A stretch of DNA of 64,000 nucleotides, from the NCBI GenBank assembly GCA_920105625.2, contig OV050032.1, positions 202,153,758 to 202,217,757 on the forward strand. Reading direction: 5' to 3'. Positions within the stretch are counted from its first letter, which is position 1. Every line of letters begins with the position of its first letter. Under the pieces are notes generated by a model that saw only the letters and a list, made by a program, of their open reading frames with translations, made no database searches and was not told where the DNA came from. Origin of the DNA: Clusia tigrina. Taxonomy: Eukaryota; Arthropoda; Insecta; Diptera; Clusiidae. Made by a program: the position numbers and the translations under genes. Shown in pieces: positions 8,940-21,500 of the stretch.

Positions 8940-11636
8940 ATGCGCAAATCGCAGGCTCTGCTCTTGCCGCACAGCGACGAGGCGCGCTTGGAAATGGGTG
9001 AGGCTGGGTCGGAAAGCTATTCGTCGAATTCGTCGTACACGGACTCATACAGCGACAGCAGTGATCTGGCCAACTGGGAGGAGTACGTGGCCGCCGATGG
9101 TACGCTCTTCTATGCGGAGTACCTGCCGCATTTGAAGAAGGCGGCGCACGGCACGCAAGAGAAGCGCATAGAATTTACTAGAAGTTCATCGCTGCGCATG
9201 GGAAAGAAGGCGGCGCGCAGACAACAACAACAGCAGCAACAGCAGCATCAGCAGCACGCTAAGGCGCATGGCCACCAGCAGCAGCAACAGCAACAGCATC
9301 AACAGCAGACAGTTCCAGCTCAGCGCAAGCTGGATGAGTTCAAGTTCTCACGCATCAAGTCGCACGACAGCTACAAACAACTGGATTTGGTTATAACCGC
9401 GGCGGATCGGTTTCGCTTCGGGCGCCGCTCCACTGCAGTGGAATCGATTTTGGGTTTCTGCGTGCTGCCGTTCGCCGACCAGCCCGAGTGCCTGATGGTC
9501 GACAATTTTGTGCACGACATGCCCGCCATGCAGCAGGCGGGGCAGACGCCCATCCAGCGCGGTGACTGGTTTAAATCGCTGGACGACATCGAGATACGCA
9601 CCAGCAATGTGGACGAGCTGCTGCTGCAATTTGTGGAGCCCACCAAAGTGTCGCTGAAGTTCCAAAGCCCCCTCGAGGATGGGGGCGAGCAGGGTGCCGA
9701 CCAGGGCAGCGAATTGCAGAAAGTGGAGAATTTTGCCAAGTTTGCCGAATTATTTCAGCAGCTGCAGTTGCCCGCGGAAGCAGCTGACTCCACAAGCGCA
9801 GCAATGCCGTTCGCCTTGCTGATTCTGCCGCCGGAGTGCTATCAAAACGAGCAGCACAAGGACTCGCTCTACTACTATCCGGAAAATCCGCACACGAATT
9901 TCCTGTATAAGGCGCGCGGTAGTTTTCTCACCTTGAACGCGGTGCTCAGCGAGGAGCTGCAGACCAAACCGCTCACATCGAAGCTGCACTTCAATGAGAC
10001 GCAGTACTATGTGAGCTATCGGCTGTTGAACGGCTTCCTGGTGCTCTTCGCCTACTCGGCCACATACCAGACACTGCCGGAGACCAGCCTGCGGTCGGAC
10101 GAGCTGATTAACTACATGCGCTTCGCCTTTCCCACGCTGAACATGGAGAATTTCGCCAATGCCAATGAATCGTCGGCGGCTCTGCGCAAGTTCCTGCAGC
10201 ATTTCTGCGAGATACAACGCGTACGCCTGTTGGTCACGCACAAGCGGCAAGCGTGCCTGTTCGAGGAGCTGCTGAAGGAGTCGCGCCACATGCCGCTGCC
10301 CAAGGAGGCGCAGCTGCGCATTTTCGACGCCCTAAGCGAAATGGAAGCGATGGACTACCGCAACTGGAATGACGAGCCGCTGAACACGCATCGCGAGTTC
10401 TTCATATACGGCAGCGTGCTGTACTACGACTGCTTCATGCTGGCCTCCCAAATGCCGGTGGAGGTGCGCGCCAGCGTTGAGGGCTTTCTGCGTTGCCGCG
10501 GCATCTTCGACTTCATAGTGGAGCAGTGCGTCAAGGAGCTGTACGTGTGGGAGGAGATTGTACTGCCCAATGCGACGGGCCGTTACTTTCTGACCGTCTG
10601 CAGTCGCAGTCACCTGGTGTTGGCGGTCATACTGAAGATTTTCGATGCGCCCGACCTGGCGCCGCACGCCACCATACCACCATCCTTGTTTTACATTGAG
10701 GAGATACAGGAAACACTGGACCACTTGATACAGTGCGGCATCGAGTCGTTGGCCATGTTTTGGTCCGTGTCGAACAAACGTCCGGAGGTGCTGGAGAAGG
10801 TGGAACCGTTTGACGATGCCAACGCTGAGAAGGAAACACGTAAACTCGAGAATTTCATCAAGCAAAAACTAACCTCCTCCTCCTCCTCGTCTACAGCAGC
10901 CGCAGCAGCGGCGTCGGTGGCCACCACGAGTGGCACAACGTCTCAACGCAGCATCGCGTACGATGAGGAAGCGCATCTGTGCTCCTCTTTAGGAGGCTCC
11001 TCCATACACAGTCTGACGCCCAGTGAAGATGACTCGAGCAAGAAACGTCTGACCGGCGCCAGCAACAACACGGCAGAGGAATCGGACAGCGGCTCCGACT
11101 GGGAGAACTTCGCCGAACAAAATCCCCTGCATTACGGTCTGGACGCAGAGGCCCAAACGCAGATGACCGAATCGCTGTGGAAGGAAATTAACAATGTGGT
11201 GCCGGTGAAAATTTCGGCCGGCTGGAAGAATGCCATCTTCTATTATGTGTACGTGGACAGCGCCAACGGAGCCGTCTTCTGTCCGCTCAAGGCCAATGCG
11301 GAGATGTTGGGCTTCCTGCGAGAAATGCGCAAAGCCTGCCACCTTATACACAATGTCCTGCAAAACACCAAGAACTTCCGGCGTCTATTGGCGCAGGAGA
11401 CCTCGAAGCCGGCCAGCAGCAAAGGCATGCTGGCCATCAAGGAGCACGGCGTCACGATACAAGTGCGCGACCGCAGCGACCAGGGCGAGGGCCAGGGTCA
11501 GCTGAAGGGACGCTTTGTGGTAGTCGGACGTTTATTCTACGCACCCACCAAGGAAGTCTACGTATGTCATCGCCCCGATGTGCCGCAGAACATGGTGGAA
11601 ATGGCCTTTCGCTTGTCATTCTTCTCTGTGGGTTGA
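8940..11636 (+). CDS. in: Inturned, planar cell polarity effector (898 aa, single exon)
   Basis: Inturned is a cytoplasmic planar-polarity effector that acts with Fuzzy and Fritz (the CPLANE complex) to limit actin prehair formation to one side of a wing cell. The first ATG, at 8940, follows GCAGTGAAA; a frame extension to 8919 begins with GTG and is not used here. Features in order: Ser/Tyr-rich acidic N-terminus with WEEYVAADGTLFYAEYLPHL near residue 40; Gln/His tract about 94-123; first longin-like segment about 289-380 (MPFALLILPPE, GFLVLFAYSATY); second about 482-580 (EFFIYGSVLYYDCFML, YFLTVCSRSHLVLAVILKIF); Ser/Ala low-complexity linker about 645-657; third longin-like segment from about 761 (GWKNAIFYYVYVD). 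Length fits fly Inturned (about 870 aa). The reading frame is uninterrupted. Identification rests on recalled family features, not a search. Confidence 0.87.
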   Translation: MRKSQALLLPHSDEARLEMGEAGSESYSSNSSYTDSYSDSSDLANWEEYVAADGTLFYAEYLPHLKKAAHGTQEKRIEFTRSSSLRMGKKAARRQQQQQQQQHQQHAKAHGHQQQQQQQHQQQTVPAQRKLDEFKFSRIKSHDSYKQLDLVITAADRFRFGRRSTAVESILGFCVLPFADQPECLMVDNFVHDMPAMQQAGQTPIQRGDWFKSLDDIEIRTSNVDELLLQFVEPTKVSLKFQSPLEDGGEQGADQGSELQKVENFAKFAELFQQLQLPAEAADSTSAAMPFALLILPPECYQNEQHKDSLYYYPENPHTNFLYKARGSFLTLNAVLSEELQTKPLTSKLHFNETQYYVSYRLLNGFLVLFAYSATYQTLPETSLRSDELINYMRFAFPTLNMENFANANESSAALRKFLQHFCEIQRVRLLVTHKRQACLFEELLKESRHMPLPKEAQLRIFDALSEMEAMDYRNWNDEPLNTHREFFIYGSVLYYDCFMLASQMPVEVRASVEGFLRCRGIFDFIVEQCVKELYVWEEIVLPNATGRYFLTVCSRSHLVLAVILKIFDAPDLAPHATIPPSLFYIEEIQETLDHLIQCGIESLAMFWSVSNKRPEVLEKVEPFDDANAEKETRKLENFIKQKLTSSSSSSTAAAAAASVATTSGTTSQRSIAYDEEAHLCSSLGGSSIHSLTPSEDDSSKKRLTGASNNTAEESDSGSDWENFAEQNPLHYGLDAEAQTQMTESLWKEINNVVPVKISAGWKNAIFYYVYVDSANGAVFCPLKANAEMLGFLREMRKACHLIHNVLQNTKNFRRLLAQETSKPASSKGMLAIKEHGVTIQVRDRSDQGEGQGQLKGRFVVVGRLFYAPTKEVYVCHRPDVPQNMVEMAFRLSFFSVG

Positions 11637-11763
11637 ATCGAGTACAACATGAAAGCCTCAGAAGGAAGACAGGAGTTTCTTGTGGGCGTGGTTAGATGTG
11701 GACTGGCAATATATTTTCTAATCCTTTTTTTCGTACGATGTTATGCTATGCAACTAATAACAA

Positions 11764-11769
11764 ATTAAA
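11764..11769 (+). terminator. Candidate poly(A) signal of inturned
   Basis: ATTAAA lies about 128 bp after the inturned stop codon in AT-rich sequence. A second AATAA-type sequence lies just upstream. The cleavage site is not verifiable from sequence alone. Confidence 0.4.
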
Positions 11770-12249
11770 TGTATTCATTTAAAGTAAGGAGGCATTTATA
11801 ATTGCTGATTGTAGGGGTGCTGGGTGCATTTTCAATCTTTGCAGGGTGGAAATTGAAATGCCAAGAGAGTTGGAACTTCAGCAATTTCTCAATTACAGTT
11901 GTCATCATCATCTTGGCCATTATTCATAGCCGTGCAGTTCGTGGTGGCAATGGATGAGACGAGTCATTCAGCACGTTCCTGAATAGTTCGCTTTGTTCCG
12001 CCAGCGTTGGTAAGATTCCTCAAGAAGCTTCTGAGGACTTTTTATTGGAAATATGAGACAATATAATTCTCAATGTGCCCGATTAGGAGCTCATTAATTA
12101 AACAATGGCCTTACTAATTACTAGTATGCTGGCTGGATCTGGACCTGGGTCTCGAGGTAAAGTATACTGCGACCAAGAAGTTTGTTTTGATGGTAGGGTC
12201 CTTGTGTGGAGGTAGCCGCCAATTTAACGGAGTTGCCAGAACACCACAA

Positions 12250-12545
12250 TCCCAGCTCACTTATGACTTCCGTTCACTTATGATCCACAGCCCACTTATG
12301 ACACCAGTTCAATTATGCTCCAGTTCAATTATGCTCCAGTCCACTTAGGACACTAGTTTACTAAGGACTCTAGTTCACTTATGACTCCATTTTACTTATG
12401 ACTCCAGTTCACTTAGACTCTAATTCAATTATACGAGTAACTCCAGTTCACTTACTGACTCAAGTTGACTTATGACCCCAGCTCATTTTTGACCCCAGTT
12501 AGCTTACGACTCCCGTTCACTTATGAACTCAGTTCATAATTTGGC
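12250..12545. repeat. Degenerate 17-bp array (CAGTTCACTTATGACTC)
   Basis: Variants of AGTTCACTTATGACTCC repeat about every 16-18 bp, roughly 16 units, each with substitutions. It is non-coding. Confidence 0.85.
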
Positions 12546-12699
12546 GCCCTTACCGCGACACAGTTTGCTTCCTTGTCTACCCCATAACAAAAACCACGCC
12601 TTGAAAACCAAGGGCCTTTGGGAAATTAAGGGGAGTGCTATATTCAGTTTGCTTTAGTTCTACAGATTGGGGCTTAATTTTGACTGATTCTTAGGACTT

Positions 12700-13138
12700 T
12701 GGTTTCTCCCACGGAACGAAAAGACAGCAGGAAAATGGAAAAAAAACTTAGATCAGGTGGATCAGGTACTAAAAATTTTCTGGCACATGGTGCAGGACAA
12801 GGTGAACAGGACTCCTTAAAAATAAGAGCAACCAAAAGTTTTTTTTGGCAGAACCGATTTATTTTATTCAAAATAGTTCCCTTCCGACTCACTACAGCGA
12901 TTATTCACATGGTCTAAAAGGATGTTGAATGAGTGTTTTAGATTGTCGGCCGGGGTGTCCCCCAGGATGTCGGTACAAGCCTTTCGAATGGCTTCTACGT
13001 CCTCAAAACGCTTTCCTTGCATCGCCACATGCATTTATCCAAAGAGGTAAAAGACGCACAGTGCCAAATCATGCGAATACGGGGAGGGGTTGGGAGTTAA
13101 ATTGCCAAGATGGACTCACTAGAAGTACTTATTTTTGA
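12700..13138 (-). mobile_element. Mariner transposase C-terminal relic (copy A)
   Basis: Read on the minus strand this gives the C-terminus of a mariner transposase: a DLALC-FYLFG segment, then MHVAMQGKRFEDVEAIRKAC, then DNL...SFNI and SEGNYFE followed by a stop. A stop replaces the residue before MHVAMQ, and the last catalytic Asp position (usually S-P-D-L-A-x-x-D) carries Val. It shares these lesions with an oppositely oriented copy at 21285-21712. It abuts a reverse-transcriptase fragment at 13140. Confidence 0.85.
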
Positions 13139-13139
13139 A

Positions 13140-13610
13140 AAGTCATTGATTACACTGTTCAGGTGGGAATTCCACGTTAGTGCATTATCAAGGATCACTC
13201 CAAGATATTTCACCTCATCGGAGAAGGGAATTTCTTATGCGTCCAGTGAAGGTTTCTTAAGGTGACCATGCCTTCTTCTGGTGAACGGCACAAGTGCATT
13301 TTTCATTGGTTTGAAGGATAGTCCCTTGTCCTTGCACCAACTTTGAGTTGCGTGTATCGCTTTTTGCATTTGACTCGATACAGTGGAGTCATACCAGCCT
13401 ATGATGCATATGACGATATCATCCACATATCCTAGGGGTTTGAAGCCAATGGTAATGAGCTTATGAAGGAGTTCGTTGATTACCAGAGTCCACAATAGTG
13501 GGAACAGTACCCCACCTTGCGAGAAGCCCCTATTTGCTATTATATTCTCTTTTTGAGCTCCCCTTTTCAAGGCGTCATAAAACATTACATTTGATAGGAT
13601 ACTCCTTTTT
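13140..13610 (-). pseudogene. Non-LTR retrotransposon reverse-transcriptase fragment
   Basis: The minus-strand frame includes RGFSQGGVLFPLLWTLVINE and GYVDDIVICI, the fingers/palm motifs of Jockey/I-like reverse transcriptases. The catalytic box is YVDD instead of the usual YADD. It continues through KGLSFKPMKNALVPFTRR into DEVKYLGVILDNALTWNSHL after an in-frame stop. The upstream (5') and downstream parts of the element are missing; the 3' side ends at the mariner relic. Confidence 0.88.
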
Positions 13611-13699
13611 TCTGCCTTTCCCTACCCACTTACAGGATACCTGTATTACGACAAGACAGCTCTGATTTAGATCCATCATACACACCGGTGACATATCAG

Positions 13700-14060
13700 A
13701 CCGCCCAAGAAAGCCTGTTTCTTCTCCTTATTTCTAACCAGCTTGGTAGTGAGAGAGTGAGGGGCCCAGGAAAACAGGTTTCCTCTCCTAATTTTGAACC
13801 AGCTTGGTAGTGAGAGAGTGAGGGGCCCAGGAAAACAGGTTTCCACTCCTTATTTCTAAACAGCTTGGTAGTGAGAGAGTGAAGGGCCCCAGGAAAACAG
13901 GTTTCCACTCCTTATTTCTAACCAGCTTGGTAGTGAGAGAGTGAGGGGCCCAGGAAAACAGGTTTCCTCTCCTAATTTTGAACCAGCTTGGTAGTGAGAG
14001 AGTGAGGGGCCCAGGAAAACCTGTTTCTTCTCCTTATTTCTAACCGAACTTGGTGGGAGC
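13700..14060. repeat. 61-bp tandem array, about five to six copies
   Basis: GCTTGGTAGTGAGAGAGTGA recurs at 13741, 13802, 13863, 13925 and 13986, a 61-62 bp period. A diverged half-unit follows at 14047. Each unit also contains GGGCCCAGGAAAAC. Open frames across it on the minus strand are repeat translations. Confidence 0.95.
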
Positions 14061-14472
14061 CAGGAGGGATCCAACAAGGAAAAATTACTAACTTCCCGTC
14101 ACTGAGAAGCGATCTTTGTGCGGCACAACCATCAAGAACACTCACTGCCTCCACGTGGTGGCCTTGTGCACCGTTAGTGACCAGCTAAAGTGAGCAAGGA
14201 AAGAGTCTTGGTGGGGAAATAGTGGTGGTGGTGGTGTTGGGTGTCGGAGAAATGCAGACGCAGAAAACGCTGTGAATCCATCATATACACCAGTGACACT
14301 TCAGGCCGCCCGTGATGAGTGAATTTGATAAATTTACGAGAAGAGCACCAACAAGGTGACTGAGTGCTTCGCCAGCCTGGCTGCCTGGCTGCCTGCCTGC
14401 TCCGTTCAATTCATTCATATTTCGGCGAAAATGTTTTGGAACTATTTTTAAAACACACGAATAAGTGCGCGG

Positions 14473-14510
<38 letters not shown>

Positions 14511-15517
14511 CTCACATACAAACATTCGCACACTCAAGCACAGAACACCCTCGCGTAGGCATGAATCTCGGAAGCATTAAAAGGTGGATAGTAGCGATAG
14601 CAGAGAAATGTGGCGATGTGCTTGGCGGGCCATGGGACTCGACTCGGCGGATCAGGCAGACCGCAAGGTAGCATAATTTTTAAACTTTAGTTTTTAAGAT
14701 CAGACCAAAGCGCTCAGAGGGGACGCCGGTGGCCGCAGTAGCAGTAGCGAAACACGTCTAAAAAAAAACAGAAAACTATTTGTGCTGCTGCTGCTGATGT
14801 TGTTGTTGTTGTTGTTGTCGTTGTGTTGGGGTTAATTTGGATCTTTTTATTTTTGGAATGATTTACGAAAAGTTGTGTTCTTTTTTGTTATAGCATTCAT
14901 TTGCACTTAACACGTTCTCTGTTTGAGAGTATTAATGACATGTCATTAAATGAGGGCTTATTAATCTAATCAAAAGCAGTCGCGCACTAATACGAATACA
15001 CGGAGCAATCAAAATAATATTAATCCCAACTAAAACGCAATAAAAGAAGTCATATAAACCAAATAACGAAAATATAACAACAACAACAACAACAACAACA
15101 ACAATAACAACAGAAACAAACGAAAATAGATTGAGCAACAAAATGTTTGCAAAAAATGTTGGAATGGCAAAATACGCTCAGGTTCTATAAAAACAGCAAC
15201 AACAACAGCCACAACTCCACCTACACCAGCAACAACAACAACAAGCACAACTTCATCTACACCCTCAGCAAGAACAAGAACCACAACTCCATCTACACCA
15301 GCAATACCAACTCCACCAGCCAAACCAACTCCCCCAGCCACACCAACTCCACCAGCCAAACCAACTCCCCCAGCCACACCAACTCCACCAGTAACACCAC
15401 ATTCACCACCAGCTCCATCAGGCCACACAACGCCCACAAACACAACAGCTCGGTGAATTTCCTTCAACACCAGCACCACGACCACCATCAGCAGCACCAT
15501 CAAGCCCACCAACACCG
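14061..15517. other. 5' region of the MATH gene with microsatellites
   Basis: No independent gene was recognised. It contains (AC)n at 14478-14508, (TGT/GCT)n near 14783-14825, (CAA)n at 15076-15110, and a CAA/CCA-rich tract at 15190-15510 in which AACTCCACCAGCCA and AACTCCCCCAGCCA modules repeat. Long frames across the tract on both strands are low complexity. The frame of the downstream start codon has a stop near 15390 and no upstream ATG, so the tract is probably 5' UTR or promoter-proximal DNA. Confidence 0.55.
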
Positions 15518-18500
15518 ATGATGGCAGCTCTAGTTGCACCGCATTTCAACGGTCGCCGAGTGATAAGTGGAATAAAGCATTTTTTATTGTTATTGGCGTT
15601 ATTTACGGCCTGCAATTGTATAATGTTGGCGAATGCACTTGAACCTGAACCTCAAACTCAGCCGGTAGCAGCTGCGGCACCAGCAGCGCCAGCGGCAGCG
15701 CGAACAGCTGCTGGACACCTTGTCAATATTGACAGCAGTTCTGGTGGCGGGGTGGGTGACGGCGTTGGAGCCCCAATAGCATCATCACCAACGCCATCAT
15801 CATCAAGTGGAGTGGGTAAAGTTCTTTGTTCATTATCAATATTACAAATCAATTATCGACTTCCGATTGTATATTAAAATAGTTGGGTATCTTTTTCGAA
15901 CAAGGTGTGACCTAACAAAACGACGAATTAGTATAGGAATCTGCAAGTAGACATTTTTAATGCCCTCCTGCTCTACAAAATATATGCTAGAATTCATCAG
16001 GACAGTGGCAAGTCTTGCAAAATGATTCTTTCAGGTGACAGCGGTCCCGACCATAAACGCGCACACACATTATCTTTCCCGTCTCCCTTTCCTATCTTCT
16101 GCGAAAACATCTTCCTTAATAACGCTCTTCAATTCCAGAGCACAACACTGCCACTCCATATACTGAGGGCGAAGCCGAAAAGGATGGCAGCGATCCCAGT
16201 GAGATACAAAAGGCCGTTTGCACGGTCACCGCCGGCGAAGTGAAGGCCAGCGCCGAAGCGGTAACCACGAAAACTCTGAAAGGTGTCTGCGGATCAGGTA
16301 AGTCGGAAACTTAATTGAAAGTTGGAAAGAAATTGGGATGAAAATGACGCAACTTTTTGGTAGCCGAAATGGAGATGGCGTTTCGTAGTCTGGAAGCGAA
16401 GCTTTATAAAGAACTGCACGAGATTAAACTGATGCTGCAACAAATAAGTCCACAATATGGCGGCCGAAATTCACCTAACTCACCTCACTCAATTCACACT
16501 CTGCACTCATATAGAAATCCCGCCGAAACAACGACGTGGGCACATTTATATGGCATCACTCCGCCACCTGCCAAAACGACAACAGCAACGGCGCCAAGAA
16601 CAACGACAATACCCACAAAACATCCAACATTGTGGGCGACGAATGAGAGGTCTGAAAAAACAGCCACACCTCCTACCAACTACCATGGCCACTTCAAGAA
16701 GCCCGTAGTACCGAAATTGAAATCTTTGCCGCCTGATGAAAAAGCTAGAAGGGTGACACCAGCACGCGACCAAGAGGTGTCCAAATTCAATAACACCATG
16801 CTCTCGGATAGGGACTTCAAAGTGTTCACCTATTACTGGAAATTGGAGAATTTCAGCGAACGTATTGAGAGCGCCGAGAGTGCCACAATGGAGAGTCCCA
16901 TTTTCTCAATCAAAGGTGAGTGGGGCAAAAGTCAAATTGAAATCTGAAAATGCAACAGAGCGATCGTTAATCATCACTCTACAATGATATTCCAATGATT
17001 GATATGATATTAATTATATTCATATACCATGATACAAGTAAAAACAATTACACAGTGAGGTAATTGAGAGATTTAAAAGTCGTTAGCAGTCAAGGCTCAG
17101 GACTCTTATCAATGCACTGGTTGTATATCAGAGGGTTGTATATCAGAGGGTTGTATATCAGAGGATTTTATATCAGTGGGTTGTATATCAGAGGGTTTTA
17201 TATCAGAGGGTTGTATATCAGAGGGTTGTATATCAGAGGGTTTTATATCAGAGGGTTGTATATCAGAGGGTTGTATATCAGAACGTTGTCTGACTCGTCC
17301 CGAACTTAATTTTATGAACATTTGTTCTGCAGTCGATGGCGAAGGCGGGGAGAGCCAGGGAAGACTGATATCCAGCATATACTGGCTGTCCAAGATGATC
17401 CTAACCACCCCTTCGACAGCTGGGTAACGGCTCTGTAACTTGTCTGAAACAATTCTGTAAGAGTCATATACCAGCTCTGTAGAACTTATCTAACACTTGT
17501 ATAACAGCTCTGTAATAGTTGGGTAATATAACAGTTCCATCATCTTGTCAACAGTTCTGCAACAGTTGTATAACAGCTCTGTAGGAGTTCCCTAACAGTT
17601 GGATAACAGCTATGCATCCCATTATGTGACAGCTATTCAACAGCTCTGTAACAGTTCTATAACAGTTCTGTATCAGCTCTGCAACAAATGTGTAACAGTT
17701 CGTAACAGTTCTTAAACACCTCTAGAGCAGTTGGTAATAGCTCTTTAGCAGTTGCTAACAGCTCTGTAGCAGTTGCTAACAGCTCTGTAGCAGTTGCTAA
17801 CAGCTCTGTAGCAGTTGCTAACAGCTCTGTAGCAGTTGCTAACAGCTCTGTAGCAGTTGCTAACAGCTCTGTAGCAGTTGCTAACAGCTCTGTAGCAGTT
17901 GCTAACAGCTCTGTAGCAGTTGCTAACAGCTCTGTAGCAATTGCTAACAGCTCTGTAGCAATTGCTAACAGCTCTGTAGCAATTGCTAACAGCTCTGTAG
18001 CAGTTTTTTAATAGATCTGTAATAGTTGGTTAATAGTAGTGTAACAGTTCTATCAACTTTTTAATAGTTCTGCAACAGTTATGCAGTAATTATGTAACAG
18101 TTCGTATCAGGGTTTTAACAGATCTATATAAGTTTCTTAACAGCTCTGTATAAGTTGTTTAATCGTATCAGGCTTTTAACAGATCTGTATAAGTTTCTTA
18201 ACAGCTCTGTAGAAGTTGTTTAACAACTCTGTAACAGTTGTGTAACAACAGTTTTGTGTTACGTAACAGCTCCGTAATAGTTCCTTAACTGTTGTATACA
18301 AGCTCTGTACCCCTTATGTTCTGCAACAGTTCTTTAACAGTTCTTTAATAGTTTTGTAACATCTCTGCAACAAATGTGTAACAGTTCTTTAATGGCTCTG
18401 TAGAAGTTGTTTAACAGCCCTGTAACAGTTGAGTAACAGTAGTGTAACTGTTCTTTCAACTTCTTAACAGTTCTGCAACAGTTGTATAACGGCTCTATAA

Positions 18501-21500
18501 TAATTATGTAGGAGTTCTGCAAGAGCTCTGTAATAGTTCTATAGCAGTTGCTTAACAGTGCTGTAACAGATTTATAACACTTCTGTAAGTTTTTTTTAAC
18601 AGTTCTGTATAAATTTCGCAACAATTCTGTAACTGGTTTATCTTTAACAGCTCGTAACAGTTCTGTAAGAGTGATATAACAGTTTTATAAGAGCTATATA
18701 ACAGTACTCTAAGAGCTATGTAGCAATTGTGTAACAGTTGGGTAATAGCTTTGGAATAATAATTCTTGTAACAGTTTTTTTTTTAGCTATTCTGAACAAA
18801 TTTTATAACAGTTCTTCGAGTTGGTAACAGTATGTAACAGTTGTATAACAGCTCTGTAACAGTTGTGGTAGTTCTAGGCCACACTATTAGTCCATTAATT
18901 GCCCTTGTCTCTTCCTGCAGCACACTCCGAACGATCTGGAACTAAATTAGAAGTTCAAGTAGTCGGATTTTGCAATAAACTGACCCCCTCCCGCTTTCTG
19001 ATCCTGGTTTCCAGTACGACGTCTATTTTCTCAACAATTAGAATATTGGAATGCTCACCAGCACACCATTCCAAGATATATATTAATCCAATTTCATCAA
19101 ATTTTGCGTTACGTTTACTTATAATCAAAAGAGGGAGAAAACGGATTATTGTGTGCAGAAATTTCAGGCTGGAAGTCAGGATCAGTGTCAGGGCCTTCCA
19201 GTTAGTAATTTGTGAGAAGGGACAGGAACTCTTCCAACTTCTCTGCAAACATCCTGCAGCCATGACCTACGCAAAACACATTTCTGAAGGGAAGCCATAG
19301 GTTCACTGTCCTTACGGATCTTAAAAACTCATTATAAGATTCGCTATTAGCCCTTCGAGATAGAGGACCCCGGCACCCGAATAGCTGTTCCACTTTCCAA
19401 AGAAAATCCAGAAAATTGCATCTTAATATATGCTATTAAATTACTTTGTACCTCCCTTCCTCACTGCGTTTCTTTTACAGGCAAACCACTGCAGATAAAA
19501 GCATATTTCCAGCATTTGCATCGGGATTTCCTGTACCTACAATTGGCATATGCGACGCTGAAGAGCAGCAATCGGAATAATATCATTTTGGATATGGGCG
19601 GCCTATTCAAAGAAATTGCCAGCGACAAAATCACATTCAAGCACAAAATCTCCATACTTGATCAGGTAAGTGGGGGGAGGGACCGGGCCCCTCGAGGAGG
19701 CTCAGAAGCAAACAGATGAAACCACTATCAATTGGTATTCTATGGCTTTCTATATGGCCACAATCCGTCTATGGCCACAGCCCCTCTATGGCTTAAGCTA
19801 TTACAACTTCATTATTAAGGCAATGAAGATGTGTGCTTCGGCTAATTACGTAGCACACCAGTGGTGTTAATGAAGCTTTTGTTGGAAACCGTGCGTATAA
19901 CTCCCCAGCAGGTCACCTGGTCCAAAACATTCTGCTTCGGTTGTGGGGTTCATCTTTTGTTGATTATATTCCACTAATTCTGCCTTATAGAAAGCCTCCT
20001 TAGCCCCTTAAAGTCGGACTACTCAGCCTAATTGGTCCTTTAAAGTCAGAGTTGTCTACTTTTACTTTGCGTTGACGGAGACTATATGTTCTATGGTCGG
20101 GAGCTCTAAACACTCCATTGAGTATGCAATAGAAGGAGCCTGTCTCCTCCTTCTTCGTGTGCCGACTTCTTCCTCGTGTGTCGACTGCTTCCTCATCTGC
20201 TGCACATATATGTGATTCAGCTGATCTTATATACTGGTTTGTCCAGTGATTCATATGTGTACATGCATATTTCCATACCTGCCACGCCTCCTAGATAGAT
20301 AGATAAGTGGGACTGGCCGGAGAACCGCCGAAGAAGGAGATCTCCAACCATTGATGCCCATTGTACTCTAAGTCTGCAAATATTGTTCGATAAAGGATTG
20401 TGAAAGGGAAGTTACACATTTTTACACTTCTATAGCCCCTTTATGAATCTCAAAAGTCTGTCCAGGGATAACAAATATACATTGTACACGATATATATGA
20501 TCCTAAGCAGCGTCTCCTCATGCTGGCAAAGGCAGAACAAGCGCAGAAAAAATGCTCTGGACTCGAGTCCTGTTCCTCCTCTAGGCAAGAGACGCAGTTC
20601 GGACTCTCGATGATGGTCGCCATATGATGGCCCCGTGCATTATGCTCTATTGATTAGCCCAGCTATTGATCGAAGATTCCTTGATTTCCTTCGCATTGTT
20701 CGAAGGAAATTTGCAACTCTTTTCTTTGGGCCGTATAGGAAGCACTTTGGTTTGTAGGCAGCTAAACTGCACCATCGGTCCTTAAGAATATTATTCCCTT
20801 ATGGCCGTTGATCCAATTAATAGCTAAACTCATACCGACAATTGGAGTACTCGCAGATCCACAGTTTGCCAATTCATCAGCTATTTCGTTCCCGGAACCC
20901 AAATAAGTTCAAGCAAATTCCACTTTGCTAGGGAGTTGACTACATTCTTTGGCAACCTCCAAAGTGGTTAACGCGTTCTCCAGGGTCTTCAATGCAGTCT
21001 GGCTATCACGAGGCTCTTAAGCTGTTTACCGCGCCATTTCTTCTTAATTATCCAGTTCGCCACTTTCAGTATAGCAAACTCTTCCAATTGGAATACTGTT
21101 GCCATGCTTACCATCGCCAAGAAGCATATGAATCGGCGGTCACGCCTTCTTCTGGTAGTTGAAAAACCGCTCAAACCCACGAACTTAGTATATCCTTTTC
21201 CCCATTATAAGGTAAAGTATAAACACATAACAATTCGCACGTGTATGTATTCCAACAGGTCTTCTCAAAGGCCTTTTCAGAAATAGGTACTTCTAGTGAG
21301 TCCATCTATTGGTAATTTAACTCCCAACCCCTCCCCGTATTCGCATGATTTGGCACTGTGCGTCTTTTACCTCTTTGGATAAATGCATGTGGCGATGCAA
21401 GGAAAGCGTTTTGAGGACGTAGAAGCCATTCGAAAGGCTTGTACCGACATCCTGGGGGACACCCCGGCCGACAATCTAAACTCATTCAACATCCGTTTAG

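Noticed and set aside
15030..15539. 169-codon Gly/Val-rich frame on the minus strand and 124-codon Asn/Ser/Thr frame on plus
   Set aside because: Both are translations of CAA/CCA-rich repeats just upstream of the MATH-gene start, with no signal peptide or conserved domain.
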